64,000 nt of DNA from Streptomyces sp. NBC_00190 (lineage in GTDB: Bacteria > Actinomycetota > Actinomycetes > Streptomycetales > Streptomycetaceae). Positions 29,308 through 37,534 of the stretch are shown here, in pieces; the first letter of the stretch is position 1, and each line of letters opens with the position of its first letter. Below the pieces are notes generated by a model. It saw nothing but the letters and a program-made list of their open reading frames with translations. It had not been told where the DNA came from and searched no databases. The stretch is from contig NZ_CP108131.1 of NCBI RefSeq assembly GCF_036203305.1, forward strand, positions 6,572,001-6,636,000. Direction: 5' to 3'. Both the position numbers and the translations under genes were made by a program.

Positions 29308-30579
29308 ATGGACCACGCCGCAGACGTCCCCGACGTCTTCGACCCCCGCGTCTACGCCGTCGGCGTCCCGTACGAGCGCTACCGGCTGCTGCGCGACCGC
29401 CACCCCGTGGCCTGGCAGCCGGAGCCGGAGATCCAGGGCTGGCCGGCCGGCCCCGGCTTCTGGGCCGTCACCCGGCACGCCGACGTCGTCCGGGTCCTGC
29501 GCGACCACCGGACGTACTCCTCCTGGCTGGGCGCCACCCAGATCCGCGACCCCGACCCGGCCGACCTGCCGTTCCTGCGCCGCACCATGCTCAACCAGGA
29601 CCCGGACAAGGCCGCCGGCGACCACGGCAGGCTGCGCCGGCTCGTCGCCCGCGCCTTCACCCCCGCCCGCGTCGACGCCTTCGCCGCGCGGGTACGGGAC
29701 CGCGCCCGCAACCTGCTCGCCGCCGCCCGGGACAAGGCCGAGGACGGCGCCACCGACGTGGTGCGCACCGTCACCGACGAATACGCGCTGCTCAACCTCA
29801 CCGACCTGCTGGGCGTCCCGCCCGCCGACCGGGCCCTGCTGCTGGAGTGGACCGTACGGGTCATCGGCTACCAGGACCCCGAAGACGCCCCGGCTCCGCT
29901 CCTCGGCCCGGACGGCAAACCCCTCAACCCGCGCTCACCGGCCCTGCTCGGCGAGATGTTCGCGTACGCCCGCGAACTGGCCGCCCACAAGCGCGCGCAC
30001 CCCGGCGACGACGTGATGACCGCCCTCGCCCAGGCCGGACTCGACCCGGCCGAGCTGGAGATGTTCTTCTTCCTGCTCACCGTCGCGGGCAACGACACCG
30101 TGCGCAGCGCGGCGCCCGGCGGGCTGCTCGCGCTGGCCCGAGACCCGGGGGACTACCGCCTGCTCGCCGGGGGCCGGGCCCCGATGGAACGTGCCGTCGA
30201 CGAACTCCTGCGCGTGCACCCGCCGGTGCTCAGCTTCCGCCGGACCGCCGCCGTCGACACCGAGCTGGCCGGGCAGCGCATCAGGGAGGGGGACAAGGTG
30301 GTGGTCTTCCACGCCTCCGCCAACCACGACGAACGCGTCTTCACCGACCCCGGCCGCCTGGACCTCGGCCGCACGCCCAACCCGCACGTCTCCTTCGGGG
30401 ACGGCTCGCACGTCTGCCTCGGCGCCCACTTCGCCCGGCTCCAGCTGCGCACCTTCTACGAGGAGTGGCGCGCGGTCATGCCCCCGCCCGAACTCGCCGG
30501 ACCTCCCGGGCGGCTGGTCTCCAACTTCATCAACGGGATCACGCGTCTGCCGCTACGGGTGTCCGGGCCGCGGCGGTGA
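29308..30579 (+). CDS. Cytochrome P450, CYP125/CYP142-like
   Basis: A 423-aa P450 with I-helix motif LTVAGNDTVRSAA, K-helix ExxR in DELLRVHPPV, RRTAAVDTELAGQRI, and heme loop FGDGSHVCLGAHFAR with Cys ligand near residue 370. The beginning (PEIQGWPAGPGFWAVTRHAD) and AGNDT form resemble the steroid or lipid side-chain P450s of actinobacteria. The substrate is unknown. Its 3' end overlaps the convergent hypothetical gene by 41 bp. Confidence 0.92.
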   Translation: MDHAADVPDVFDPRVYAVGVPYERYRLLRDRHPVAWQPEPEIQGWPAGPGFWAVTRHADVVRVLRDHRTYSSWLGATQIRDPDPADLPFLRRTMLNQDPDKAAGDHGRLRRLVARAFTPARVDAFAARVRDRARNLLAAARDKAEDGATDVVRTVTDEYALLNLTDLLGVPPADRALLLEWTVRVIGYQDPEDAPAPLLGPDGKPLNPRSPALLGEMFAYARELAAHKRAHPGDDVMTALAQAGLDPAELEMFFFLLTVAGNDTVRSAAPGGLLALARDPGDYRLLAGGRAPMERAVDELLRVHPPVLSFRRTAAVDTELAGQRIREGDKVVVFHASANHDERVFTDPGRLDLGRTPNPHVSFGDGSHVCLGAHFARLQLRTFYEEWRAVMPPPELAGPPGRLVSNFINGITRLPLRVSGPRR

Positions 30580-31267
30580 CGTCCGCCACCAGCTCCGTCA
30601 CATCCGGCCCGTAGGCATCGGAGTTGATGACCTTCAGCAGGACGCAGAAGGACTCGCGGCCGTACTTGCGGGCCAGCCCCACATGGTGCTTGGCCAGGTA
30701 GCGGGCGGCGGCCTGGTTGCTGTTGGCGGTCTGTCCGGAGAGCAGGAACACGGGCCGGGAGCCGTGCCGGGTCGTCAGCCGAGCCAGCAGCACGTGCTCG
30801 ACCATCCCCTTCTCCCAGCGGTACTTCTCCTCGCCGATCCGGATCGCCCCGCGGTCCGGATCGCCCGACTCGAGGCTGACGTCGACGAGGACACCCGGGA
30901 GCATGGAGGTCAGGTGCGCGGTGGTGCGGGTGTTGGAGGCGGGCCCGCCGACGCAGAACTCGGTCCGTTCGCCGAAGCCCTGGCGGGCCCCGTCGTGGGT
31001 GACGATCTGCACGGTCGCCCCGCAGTCCTTGATCAGGGCGGATATCTCCAGCAGCGCGAAGGCGTCGTTGCGGTGCAGTGACGAATCCTTTCCGCCCATC
31101 TGCCGGTTGACCACGAACAGGCAGTCGGATCCGGTCGGCAGGCCGAAGAAGGCCTGCTTGCGGCGGAGCGCGCGGCGCCAGAGGTAGGTCCGGGAGAACC
31201 AGCCGAACCCGCCGCTGAGCGCGGTGGCGATCACCCCGAGCACGATGTTGCGGACGTCGTCGTTCAT
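30539..31267 (-). CDS. Membrane-anchored hypothetical protein
   Basis: A 242-aa protein with an N-terminal membrane helix (about residues 6-24, IVLGVIATALSGGFGWF) followed by a cytosolic-looking alpha/beta domain of about 210 residues (FFGLPTGSDCLFVVNRQMG, GPASNTRTTAHL, RYLAKHHVGLARKYG). Similar proteins are widespread in Streptomyces without assigned function. The last 41 bp overlap the convergent P450 gene. ATG at 31267 is the only reasonable start. Confidence 0.75.
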   Translation of the reverse strand: MNDDVRNIVLGVIATALSGGFGWFSRTYLWRRALRRKQAFFGLPTGSDCLFVVNRQMGGKDSSLHRNDAFALLEISALIKDCGATVQIVTHDGARQGFGERTEFCVGGPASNTRTTAHLTSMLPGVLVDVSLESGDPDRGAIRIGEEKYRWEKGMVEHVLLARLTTRHGSRPVFLLSGQTANSNQAAARYLAKHHVGLARKYGRESFCVLLKVINSDAYGPDVTELVADVTAAARTPVAADA

Positions 31268-31367
31268 GCGGCGGATGGTAGCCGTCGCACGGCCTTCATG
31301 ACGCGAGGGGTCCCGTGAAGTTAGGCTGCGGTGGCATGGTCTGACCGGCCGTCGACTGGAGGTACCG

Positions 31368-33176
31368 ATGCGTGGTCCCGCCGCACGTCACTTAGCACTC
31401 GTCGCCCTCGCCGGGGCGCTGGTGTCCACCGGGGCGGCCGCTCCGCCCTCCGCCGCCGACGCGACCGCCACCCCGGCCAAGGTGCCCGTGGCCGCCGGCT
31501 ACGGCGGGGCCGTCGCCAGCGTCGACGCCGACGCCTCCGCGGCCGGCATCGCCGTACTCCGCTCCGGCGGCAACGCCGTGGACGCGGCCGTCGCCACCGC
31601 CGCCGCGCTCGGCGTCACCGAGCCCTACTCGTCCGGCATCGGCGGCGGCGGCTACTTCGTCTACTACGACGCCGGCTCCCGCCGCGTGCACACCATCGAC
31701 GGCCGCGAGACCGCCCCCGCGACGGCCACTGCCTCGCTGTTCCAGGAGAACGGCGTCCCCATCCCCTTCGCCGAGGGGCAGACCAGCGGCCGCGGGGTCG
31801 GCGTCCCCGGCACCCCCGCCACCTGGAAGAGCGCCCTCGAATCCTGGGGCAGCCGCCCGCTCGGCCAGCTGCTGAAGCCCGCCGAGAAGCTGGCCCGCGA
31901 CGGCTTCACCGTCGACGCCACCTTCCGCGCCCAGACCGAGCTCAACCAGGACCGGTTCAAGGACTTCCCGGACACCGCGAAGCTCTTCCTGCCGGGCGGC
32001 GCCCTGCCGGTGGTCGGCTCCACCTTCAAAAACCCCGACCTGGCCGCCACGTACGCGGAACTCGGCCGCAAGGGGACCGGCGCGCTCTACCGGGGCCCGA
32101 TCGCCGACGACATCGTCCGGGCCGTCCGCAAGCCCCCGGTGAACCCCGCGGCCACCCGGAACGTCCGGCCCGGCGACCTGACCGCCGACGACCTCACCGC
32201 GTACGGGACCAAGCGGCAGGCCCCGACCCAGGTGAGCTACCGGGGCCTCGACGTCTACGGCATCGCCCCCTCCTCCTCCGGCGGCACCACCGTCGGCGAG
32301 GCGCTGAACATCCTGGAGCGCACCGACCTCTCGAAGCTGTCCGAGGCGCAGTACCTGCACCGCTTCATCGAGGCCTCGCGGATCTCCTTCGCCGACCGCG
32401 GCCGCTGGGTCGGCGACCCGGCCGCCGAGGACGTGCCGACGCGGGAGCTGCTCTCCCAGCGGTACGCCGACTCGCGCGCCTGCCTGATCAAGCCGGACCA
32501 GGCGCTGACCAGCCCGCTGGCTCCCGGCGACCCGAGGCACCCCGTACCCTGCGCCACCACCGGGAAGGCGGCGCCGTCCGCCTACGAGGGGGACAACACC
32601 ACCCACCTGACGGTCGCCGACCGCTGGGGCAACGTGGTCTCCTACACCCTGACGATCGAATCCACCGGCGGCAGCGCGATCACCGTCCCGGGCCGGGGCT
32701 TCCTGCTCAACAACGAGCTGACCGACTTCTCCTTCGCCCCGATCGCGCCGGGTGTTCCCGACCCGAACCTGCCCGGCCCCGGCAAGCGGCCGCGCTCGTC
32801 CATGTCACCGACCATCGTGCTGGAGCACGGGCGGCCGGTGCTCGCGGTGGGCTCCCCGGGCGGTGCCACCATCATCACCACCGTCCTGCAGACCCTGATG
32901 GGCCACCTGGACCGGGGTCTGCCGCTGGTCGACGCGATCGCTGCGCCGCGCGCCAGCCAGCGCAACCAGACCACCACCGAGCTGGAGCCGGGCCTGTGGA
33001 ACAGCCCGGTGCGCGCCGAACTGGAGGCGATCGGGCAGGCCTTCCGGCAGAACCCGGAGATCGGCGCCGCGACCGGCGTGCAGCGCCTGCCCGACGGGCG
33101 CTGGCTGGCGGCGGCCGAGACGACCCGCCGCGGCGGCGGCTCGGCCATGGTCGTCCACCCGCACGGCAAGCCCTGA
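31368..33176 (+). CDS. ggt: Gamma-glutamyltransferase
   Basis: A 602-aa secreted proenzyme that cleaves gamma-glutamyl bonds of glutathione and related peptides. It has a signal peptide (basic start, hydrophobic LVALAGALVSTGAAA), the large-subunit motif SGIGGGGYFVYYDA, and the autocleavage site at Thr411 in GDNTTHLTVAD, which becomes the catalytic N-terminal Thr of the small subunit; SSMSPTIVLEHG and GSPGGATIITTVLQ complete the active site. GGAGGT precedes the ATG. It converges on methionine aminopeptidase across a palindrome. Confidence 0.95.
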   Translation: MRGPAARHLALVALAGALVSTGAAAPPSAADATATPAKVPVAAGYGGAVASVDADASAAGIAVLRSGGNAVDAAVATAAALGVTEPYSSGIGGGGYFVYYDAGSRRVHTIDGRETAPATATASLFQENGVPIPFAEGQTSGRGVGVPGTPATWKSALESWGSRPLGQLLKPAEKLARDGFTVDATFRAQTELNQDRFKDFPDTAKLFLPGGALPVVGSTFKNPDLAATYAELGRKGTGALYRGPIADDIVRAVRKPPVNPAATRNVRPGDLTADDLTAYGTKRQAPTQVSYRGLDVYGIAPSSSGGTTVGEALNILERTDLSKLSEAQYLHRFIEASRISFADRGRWVGDPAAEDVPTRELLSQRYADSRACLIKPDQALTSPLAPGDPRHPVPCATTGKAAPSAYEGDNTTHLTVADRWGNVVSYTLTIESTGGSAITVPGRGFLLNNELTDFSFAPIAPGVPDPNLPGPGKRPRSSMSPTIVLEHGRPVLAVGSPGGATIITTVLQTLMGHLDRGLPLVDAIAAPRASQRNQTTTELEPGLWNSPVRAELEAIGQAFRQNPEIGAATGVQRLPDGRWLAAAETTRRGGGSAMVVHPHGKP

Positions 33177-33183
33177 GCACGGA

Positions 33184-33237
33184 CTAGGTCCTGTCGTCAA
33201 AGTAGGGCGAGGCGGGACTTTTGACGACAAGGCCTAG
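33184..33237. terminator. Palindromic repeat between ggt and map (terminator, possible MITE-like remnant)
   Basis: Two 19-nt arms (33184-33202 and 33219-33237) match at 16 of 19 positions when inverted, around a GC-rich 16-nt centre. It lies between convergent genes and supplies the TAG stop codon of the aminopeptidase gene (33234-33236). It probably works as a bidirectional terminator. The TGTCGTCAAA core in both arms resembles the inverted ends of small mobile elements, which is a tentative reading. Confidence 0.6.
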
Positions 33238-34001
33238 GGGGCAGTGAGGATCCTGGGGCCGTCGGCGGTGATCGCGACCGTGTGCTCCGCGTGCGCGGCG
33301 CGGCTGCCGTCGGTGGTGCGCAGGGTCCAGCCGTCGCCGTCGCAGGTGTAGTCGTCCGTACCGCCCGCGGTCAGCATCGGCTCGATCGCCAGGACCATGC
33401 CGGGGCGCAGCTTCATGCCGCGTCCCGGCGGGCCCTCGTTGGGGACGCCGGGGTCCTCGTGCATGTGGCGGCCCACGCCGTGGCCGCCGAAGCCGTCGGG
33501 GATGCCGTATCCGGCGGCGCGGCAGACCGTACCGACCGCGTGGGCGATGTCGCCGATCCGGTTGCCGGGCACCGCTGCCGCGATGCCCGCGGCGAGGGCC
33601 GCCTCGGCCGTCGCGATGAGCCGCAGGTCGGCGGGGCGGGGCCGGCCGACGGTGAAGCTGATCGCCGCGTCCCCGACCCAGCCGCCGAGCCTGGCCCCGC
33701 AGTCGACGCTGACCAGGTCCCCGTCACGCAGCCGGTACGTGCCGGGGATGCCGTGCACGATGGCGTCGTTGACCGAGGTGCAGATCACGGCCGGGAAGGG
33801 CACCGGCGCGAACGCCGGCCGGTAGCCCAGGAAGGGCGAGGCCGCGCCCGCCTCGCGGAGTACGTCGCGGGCCACCCGGTCCAGGTCCTGCAGGCACACC
33901 CCGACCCGCGCTCTCTCCCGTACGGCCGCCAGGGCATGTGCGACGACGCGGCCGGCGGCGCGCATCTCGTCGATCGACTGTTCCGTCTTGAGTTCAACCA
34001 T
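33234..34001 (-). CDS. map: Methionine aminopeptidase type I
   Basis: A 255-aa M24A peptidase removing N-terminal Met. Metal ligands are visible in order: Asp of LVSVDCGARLGG, Asp of GDAAISF, His of FGGHGVGRHMHEDP, Glu of VLAIEPML and Glu of AHAEHTVAI; the substrate His is in VHGIPGTYR. There is no N-terminal zinc finger. It has no ribosome site: an operator-like palindrome ends one base before the ATG and includes a TATAGT box, so translation is probably leaderless. It diverges from a small XRE regulator that likely controls it; an accessory copy rather than the ribosomal-operon map. Confidence 0.93.
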   Translation of the reverse strand: MVELKTEQSIDEMRAAGRVVAHALAAVRERARVGVCLQDLDRVARDVLREAGAASPFLGYRPAFAPVPFPAVICTSVNDAIVHGIPGTYRLRDGDLVSVDCGARLGGWVGDAAISFTVGRPRPADLRLIATAEAALAAGIAAAVPGNRIGDIAHAVGTVCRAAGYGIPDGFGGHGVGRHMHEDPGVPNEGPPGRGMKLRPGMVLAIEPMLTAGGTDDYTCDGDGWTLRTTDGSRAAHAEHTVAITADGPRILTAP

Positions 34002-34002
34002 G

Positions 34003-34044
34003 CCAATAACTATACCGGTATAACTTTAACGGGATAGTTATTGG
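34003..34044. promoter_or_regulatory. Nested palindromic operator between map and XRE gene
   Basis: A perfect 11-bp inverted repeat CCAATAACTAT/ATAGTTATTGG (34003-34013 and 34034-34044) encloses a second perfect 12-bp palindrome TATACCGGTATA (34011-34022). The segment is strikingly AT-rich for this genome. It abuts the map start codon and lies just before the regulator's -10 box, so binding would block both genes. Likely ligand: the XRE protein encoded at 34067. Confidence 0.7.
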
Positions 34045-34053
34045 TGCGTGCGG

Positions 34054-34059
34054 GTAGGA
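34054..34059 (+). promoter_or_regulatory. -10 box of XRE regulator gene
   Basis: TAGGAT ends seven bases before the ATG at 34067, consistent with a leaderless transcript. It is 10 bp from the palindromic operator. Confidence 0.5.
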
Positions 34060-34066
34060 TGGGGGC

Positions 34067-34318
34067 ATGGTCCGTACCCCCCTGACTCCTGAAGAGCGCG
34101 AGCGCGGCGAGCGCCTGGGCGCCCTGCTGCGTGAGGCGCGCGGCGCGCGCAGCATGGTCGAGATCGCGGCCGGAGCCGGGCTCTCGGCCGAGACCCTCCG
34201 CAAGATCGAGACCGGCCGGGCACCCACCCCCGCCTTCTTCACGGTGGCCGCCCTCGCCGAGGTCCTCGGCCTTTCCCTGGACGACGTGATGCGGCGCTGC
34301 TCCCTCGTGCCCGTCTGA
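34067..34318 (+). CDS. Small XRE-family transcriptional regulator
   Basis: An 83-aa protein made almost only of a helix-turn-helix domain (MVEIAAGAGLSAETLRKIETGR, then FFTVAALAEVLGLSLDDVMR), as in Cro/C1 repressors. No effector domain is present, so it may respond by dimerisation, degradation or a partner protein. It diverges from map with a 65-bp gap containing a nested palindrome; autoregulation and control of map are inferred. Confidence 0.87.
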   Translation: MVRTPLTPEERERGERLGALLREARGARSMVEIAAGAGLSAETLRKIETGRAPTPAFFTVAALAEVLGLSLDDVMRRCSLVPV

Positions 34319-34385
34319 GTCCGGCCCGCGGCCGATCGGCCCAATGGGCGGTGGGAGCGCCCGTACGCGGGGCAAGCGTGAAGGC

Positions 34386-34562
34386 GTGTCTGCCACGAAC
34401 GCATCCAAGCGACTCGGTTTCGGATTCCTCGGCGCGCTCCTCGCGGGCGGCCTGCTCCTCGCGGCCTGCGTCGCCCCCGACGGCCGGGACCGGTCCGAAG
34501 GCCCGGGGGACGTGGTCCTGCGCGAAGACGCGCCCGGTCGGGGATCGCGCGACAGCCCTTAG
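34386..34562 (+). CDS. Possible small lipoprotein
   Basis: A 58-aa frame from GTG at 34386 (preceded by GAAGG) with a basic start, hydrophobic GFLGALLAGGLLLAAC and a lipobox ending LAAC, then about 30 polar residues. Codon use matches neighbours. Its TAG stop forms the first bases of the -10 box of the next gene. The signal sequence is convincing, but the short length keeps confidence modest. Confidence 0.45.
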   Translation: MSATNASKRLGFGFLGALLAGGLLLAACVAPDGRDRSEGPGDVVLREDAPGRGSRDSP

Positions 34563-34565
34563 GGT
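34560..34565 (+). promoter_or_regulatory. -10 box of a leaderless promoter
   Basis: TAGGGT ends six bases before the ATG at 34572 and overlaps the stop codon of the preceding small lipoprotein frame. Confidence 0.45.
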
Positions 34566-34571
34566 CGGGCC

Positions 34572-34952
34572 ATGGATGTCGAAGAGCTGGGCAGGGCGAA
34601 GTACGTCAGTCTCATCACCTTCCGCAAGGACGGCACGCCTGTGGCGACGCCGGTGTGGGCGGTGGCCGACGGTGGAGAGCTGTACGTGTGGACGCGCAGC
34701 GAATCGTGGAAGGTCAAGCGGATCCGCAACGACGGACGGGTCACCGTCGCCCCCTGTGACGTGCGCGGGCGCGTCGAAGAGGGGGCGCCGGTGCGGGAGG
34801 GTGAGGCCCGGCTGCTCGACGAGGCGGGGCTGCGGCGGGTGCGGGGGCTCATGTCGCGCAAGTACACGTGGCAGTTCTGGGTGGTGGACGTGCCCGCCAT
34901 GGTGGTGCGGCGGGGGCGGCGGCCGCACACCGGGATCGCCGTCAAGCTTTGA
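34572..34952 (+). CDS. PPOX-class F420-dependent oxidoreductase
   Basis: A 126-aa split-barrel flavin/deazaflavin reductase of the Rv2061-like group, recognised by KYVSLITFRKDGTPVATPVW, LYVWTRSESWKVKRIRN and RVTVAPCDVRGRV. Such enzymes use reduced F420 on unknown acceptors, often quinones or biliverdin-like compounds. A TAGGGT box lies six bases before the ATG, so the message may be leaderless. It stands alone. Confidence 0.87.
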   Translation: MDVEELGRAKYVSLITFRKDGTPVATPVWAVADGGELYVWTRSESWKVKRIRNDGRVTVAPCDVRGRVEEGAPVREGEARLLDEAGLRRVRGLMSRKYTWQFWVVDVPAMVVRRGRRPHTGIAVKL

Positions 34953-34997
34953 GGTGCCCGTAGCCCGCCCGTAACACAGGTGGGATCCAATGCGGTC

Positions 34998-36524
34998 ATG
35001 GAGACCGCGACTTCGCTGACGATCGGTCAATTCGCTGAATACCTGCGTGGGTTGACCCAGAGGTTGGATCCCGGAGCAGGTTGGTACGGGGAGTTCCTGC
35101 GCCGGGATCCGGAGGGTCTGCGGGCCTGTCTCAACGGGGCGGCCATACCGCCGTGGGACGTGGTGGATTCGCTCCTGCGGGACCTGGCGGCGGTGCGGGG
35201 CGAGCAGATCGCGGGGCGGGAGACCGTATACGCCGCCCGGCTGCGGGCCGCCGCGGTCACCGCGTGGGACAGGCTGCCGGGCGGGATGGAGGAGCTGCGG
35301 ACCCAGTACGCGGCGGCGGCCGCGCAGCGGGCCGACGCGGGGGAGGCCCTGCGGAGCCTGACGGCCCGGCTCGGCGGCGCCACCGACCCGGCGGAGGCGG
35401 ACGCCCTGGCCCGGGAACTCTCCTGGACCCAGGACGACGCGGCCCGCGCCGCGTCACGCCACGAGGACATCTCGGCCCGCCTCTCGGCCCTGCGGGCCGG
35501 CGCCCCGGGCGAGGCGGTGCGGCCCGCCGGGCCGGAAATCCCGCAACCGCCCTCCAGCGTGTCCCGCCAGCAGCCGGCACCGGCCGAGGCGCAGGTGCGG
35601 ACCCAGGCCGAGGTCCAGGCGCAGGTTCAGGCCGGGGCCCAGGCCCGGGCACAGGCCGAGGCGCCGGTCGAGGCGCCGGTCGGGCGGGCCGAGGGACGGT
35701 GGCTGCGCGGCGCGCGGCGGGCCGGGGGCGCCCGGTACGCGGGCTCGGCGGCGCCCGGAGCCCCGGCCTTCACCCCGCCGCCGGGCCACCCGGACGGTGA
35801 CCCGGCCCCGGGCGGGCCCGGATCGGCTCCGCGCGGGGCACGCTTCGGCACCCCGGAGCCCCGACCGGCTGGGCAGGACGGCGGGGCGGTGCCCCCGGCC
35901 GGGCCCGGCGGGCCGGGACATGAGGCCCGGGGCCATACGGAAACCGGCCCAGGGCTCGCAGAGGCGGCAGCCGGGACCGGCGGGTTCCCCGCGGGCCAGG
36001 CCGGGAGCACGCGGGCCGTCGTCGGCGAACTGATCGCACTGCGCGCGGCGGGGCGCGGCGGAGAGGCGCACGCGCTGCTCTGCGAGATCGCGGCCTGGCC
36101 CGCGGACCGGCTGCCCGGCCTCGCCGACCAGCTGGTCCGTGCCGGGCTCGCGGCCGACTGGGCCACCCTGTTGTGGGAGGCGGCCTCGCTCCCGCCCGAG
36201 CGGCTCGCCGCGGCCGCGGCCGCCCTCGGCGGGGCCGGCCGGGAGGCCGACTGCGACCGCCTGCTGCGCCAGGGCGTGGCACGCCCGCCCGGCGAGATCG
36301 CCGAGGCGGCACTCGCCCTCGGCACGGCCGGCCGGACCCGGGAGGCCGACGCCCTGCTCGGCGCCTTCGTCCGGGTCCGCACCGCGGAGGAGGCCGCCGC
36401 CTTAGCCCGCCGGGATCCGCAGTGGTTCGCCCCGCGCCTGCTCCAGGCCGCCGCGGCGCTGTCCGGAACACGTCACCGCGACGTGGTCCACGCCCTGCGG
36501 GTGGCAGGGATCGCCGCGGCGTAA
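34998..36524 (+). CDS. Large Ala/Pro/Gly-rich hypothetical protein
   Basis: A 508-aa protein with a short N-terminal helical domain (about residues 1-170, beginning METATSLTIGQFAEYLRGL and containing coiled-coil-like stretches), a low-complexity middle with QAEVQAQVQAG-type repeats and Pro/Gly-rich sequence (about 180-330), and a C-terminal helical repeat region (about 340-500). No enzyme motif is present. The N-terminal part reads like a regulator or transcription-unit partner seen across Streptomyces. ATG at 34998 is preferred; GTG at 34980 is in frame. Confidence 0.7.
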   Translation: METATSLTIGQFAEYLRGLTQRLDPGAGWYGEFLRRDPEGLRACLNGAAIPPWDVVDSLLRDLAAVRGEQIAGRETVYAARLRAAAVTAWDRLPGGMEELRTQYAAAAAQRADAGEALRSLTARLGGATDPAEADALARELSWTQDDAARAASRHEDISARLSALRAGAPGEAVRPAGPEIPQPPSSVSRQQPAPAEAQVRTQAEVQAQVQAGAQARAQAEAPVEAPVGRAEGRWLRGARRAGGARYAGSAAPGAPAFTPPPGHPDGDPAPGGPGSAPRGARFGTPEPRPAGQDGGAVPPAGPGGPGHEARGHTETGPGLAEAAAGTGGFPAGQAGSTRAVVGELIALRAAGRGGEAHALLCEIAAWPADRLPGLADQLVRAGLAADWATLLWEAASLPPERLAAAAAALGGAGREADCDRLLRQGVARPPGEIAEAALALGTAGRTREADALLGAFVRVRTAEEAAALARRDPQWFAPRLLQAAAALSGTRHRDVVHALRVAGIAAA

Positions 36525-36625
36525 ACCGCCCGTCTCCTGACCGCTGTCGATCGCGGGGCGACGTAACCTGATCGACTACTCCAACCGTGCACGGCGGTCT
36601 TGCCCCACGGTGTGACGAGGCCTAC

Positions 36626-36663
36626 GTTCTACTCCCTACGCATACCGTCTACGTGCGTAGAAC
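36626..36663. promoter_or_regulatory. Overlapping inverted repeats before pyrimidine-degradation operon
   Basis: Two overlapping perfect inverted repeats share their right arm: CTACGCA/TGCGTAG (36636-36642 and 36654-36660) and GTTCTAC/GTAGAAC (36626-36632 and 36657-36663). They end 28 bp upstream of the first start codon of the operon. CTACG occurs repeatedly in the block. A repressor or activator site is likely; no regulator gene is adjacent. Confidence 0.5.
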
Positions 36664-36691
36664 CCGGCGTTCCCGTCGCGAGGAGCAGCTC

Positions 36692-37534
36692 ATGGCCCAA
36701 GTCGTCCGCGCCGCGCTGGTCCAGGCCACCTGGACCGGAGACACCGAATCGATGATCGCCAAACACGAGGAGCACGCCCGGCGGGCCGCCGCCCAGGGCG
36801 CGAAGATCATCGGTTTCCAGGAGGTGTTCAACGCCCCCTACTTCTGCCAGGTCCAGGAGCCCGAGCACTACCGCTGGGCCGAGGCCGTCCCCGACGGCCC
36901 GACCGTCCGCCGCATGCAGGACCTCGCCCGCGAGACCGGCATGGTGATCGTCGTACCCGTCTTCGAGCTGGAGTCCGAGGGCTTCTACTACAACACCGCT
37001 GCCGTCATCGATGCCGACGGCAGCTACCTCGGCAAGTACCGCAAGCACCACATCCCCCAGGTCAAGGGCTTCTGGGAGAAGTACTACTTCCGCCCGGGCA
37101 ACCTCGGCTGGCCCGTCTTCGACACCGCCGTCGGCCGGGTCGGCGTCTACATCTGCTACGACCGCCACTTCCCCGAGGGCTGGCGCGCACTGGGCCTGGC
37201 CGGGGCCCAACTGGTCTACAACCCGTCCGCCACCCACCGGGGCCTGTCCGCGTACCTGTGGCAGCTGGAGCAGCCGGCCGCGGCCGTCGCCAACGAGTAC
37301 TTCATCGCCGCGATCAACCGCATCGGCCAGGAGGAGTACGGCGACAACGACTTCTACGGCACCAGCTATTTCGTCGACCCGCGCGGCCAGTTCGTCGGTG
37401 AGACCGCCAGCGACAAGGAGGAGGAACTCCTCGTCCGCGACCTCGACTTCGGCCTGATCAAGGAGGTCCGCGACCAGTGGGCCTTCTACCGCGACCGCCG
37501 CCCCGACGCCTACGGAGGGCTCGTACAGCCGTGA
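36692..37534 (+). CDS. Beta-ureidopropionase / nitrilase-family amidohydrolase
   Basis: A 280-aa carbon-nitrogen hydrolase with the Glu-Lys-Cys triad visible as FQEVFNAPY, KYRKHHIPQ and VYICYDRHFPEG. It should hydrolyse N-carbamoyl-beta-alanine (or N-carbamoyl amino acids) to the amino acid, ammonia and CO2. It opens an operon with a class III aminotransferase, dihydropyrimidinase and an LLM oxidoreductase, which fits the last steps of reductive uracil/thymine breakdown. ATG at 36692 follows GAGGAG; its stop overlaps the aminotransferase start. Confidence 0.92.
   Translation: MAQVVRAALVQATWTGDTESMIAKHEEHARRAAAQGAKIIGFQEVFNAPYFCQVQEPEHYRWAEAVPDGPTVRRMQDLARETGMVIVVPVFELESEGFYYNTAAVIDADGSYLGKYRKHHIPQVKGFWEKYYFRPGNLGWPVFDTAVGRVGVYICYDRHFPEGWRALGLAGAQLVYNPSATHRGLSAYLWQLEQPAAAVANEYFIAAINRIGQEEYGDNDFYGTSYFVDPRGQFVGETASDKEEELLVRDLDFGLIKEVRDQWAFYRDRRPDAYGGLVQP

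Noticed and set aside
30191..31081. Plus-strand frame across the P450 end and the minus-strand hypothetical gene
   Set aside because: Mixed composition without ribosome site or motif; both overlapping real genes have better support.
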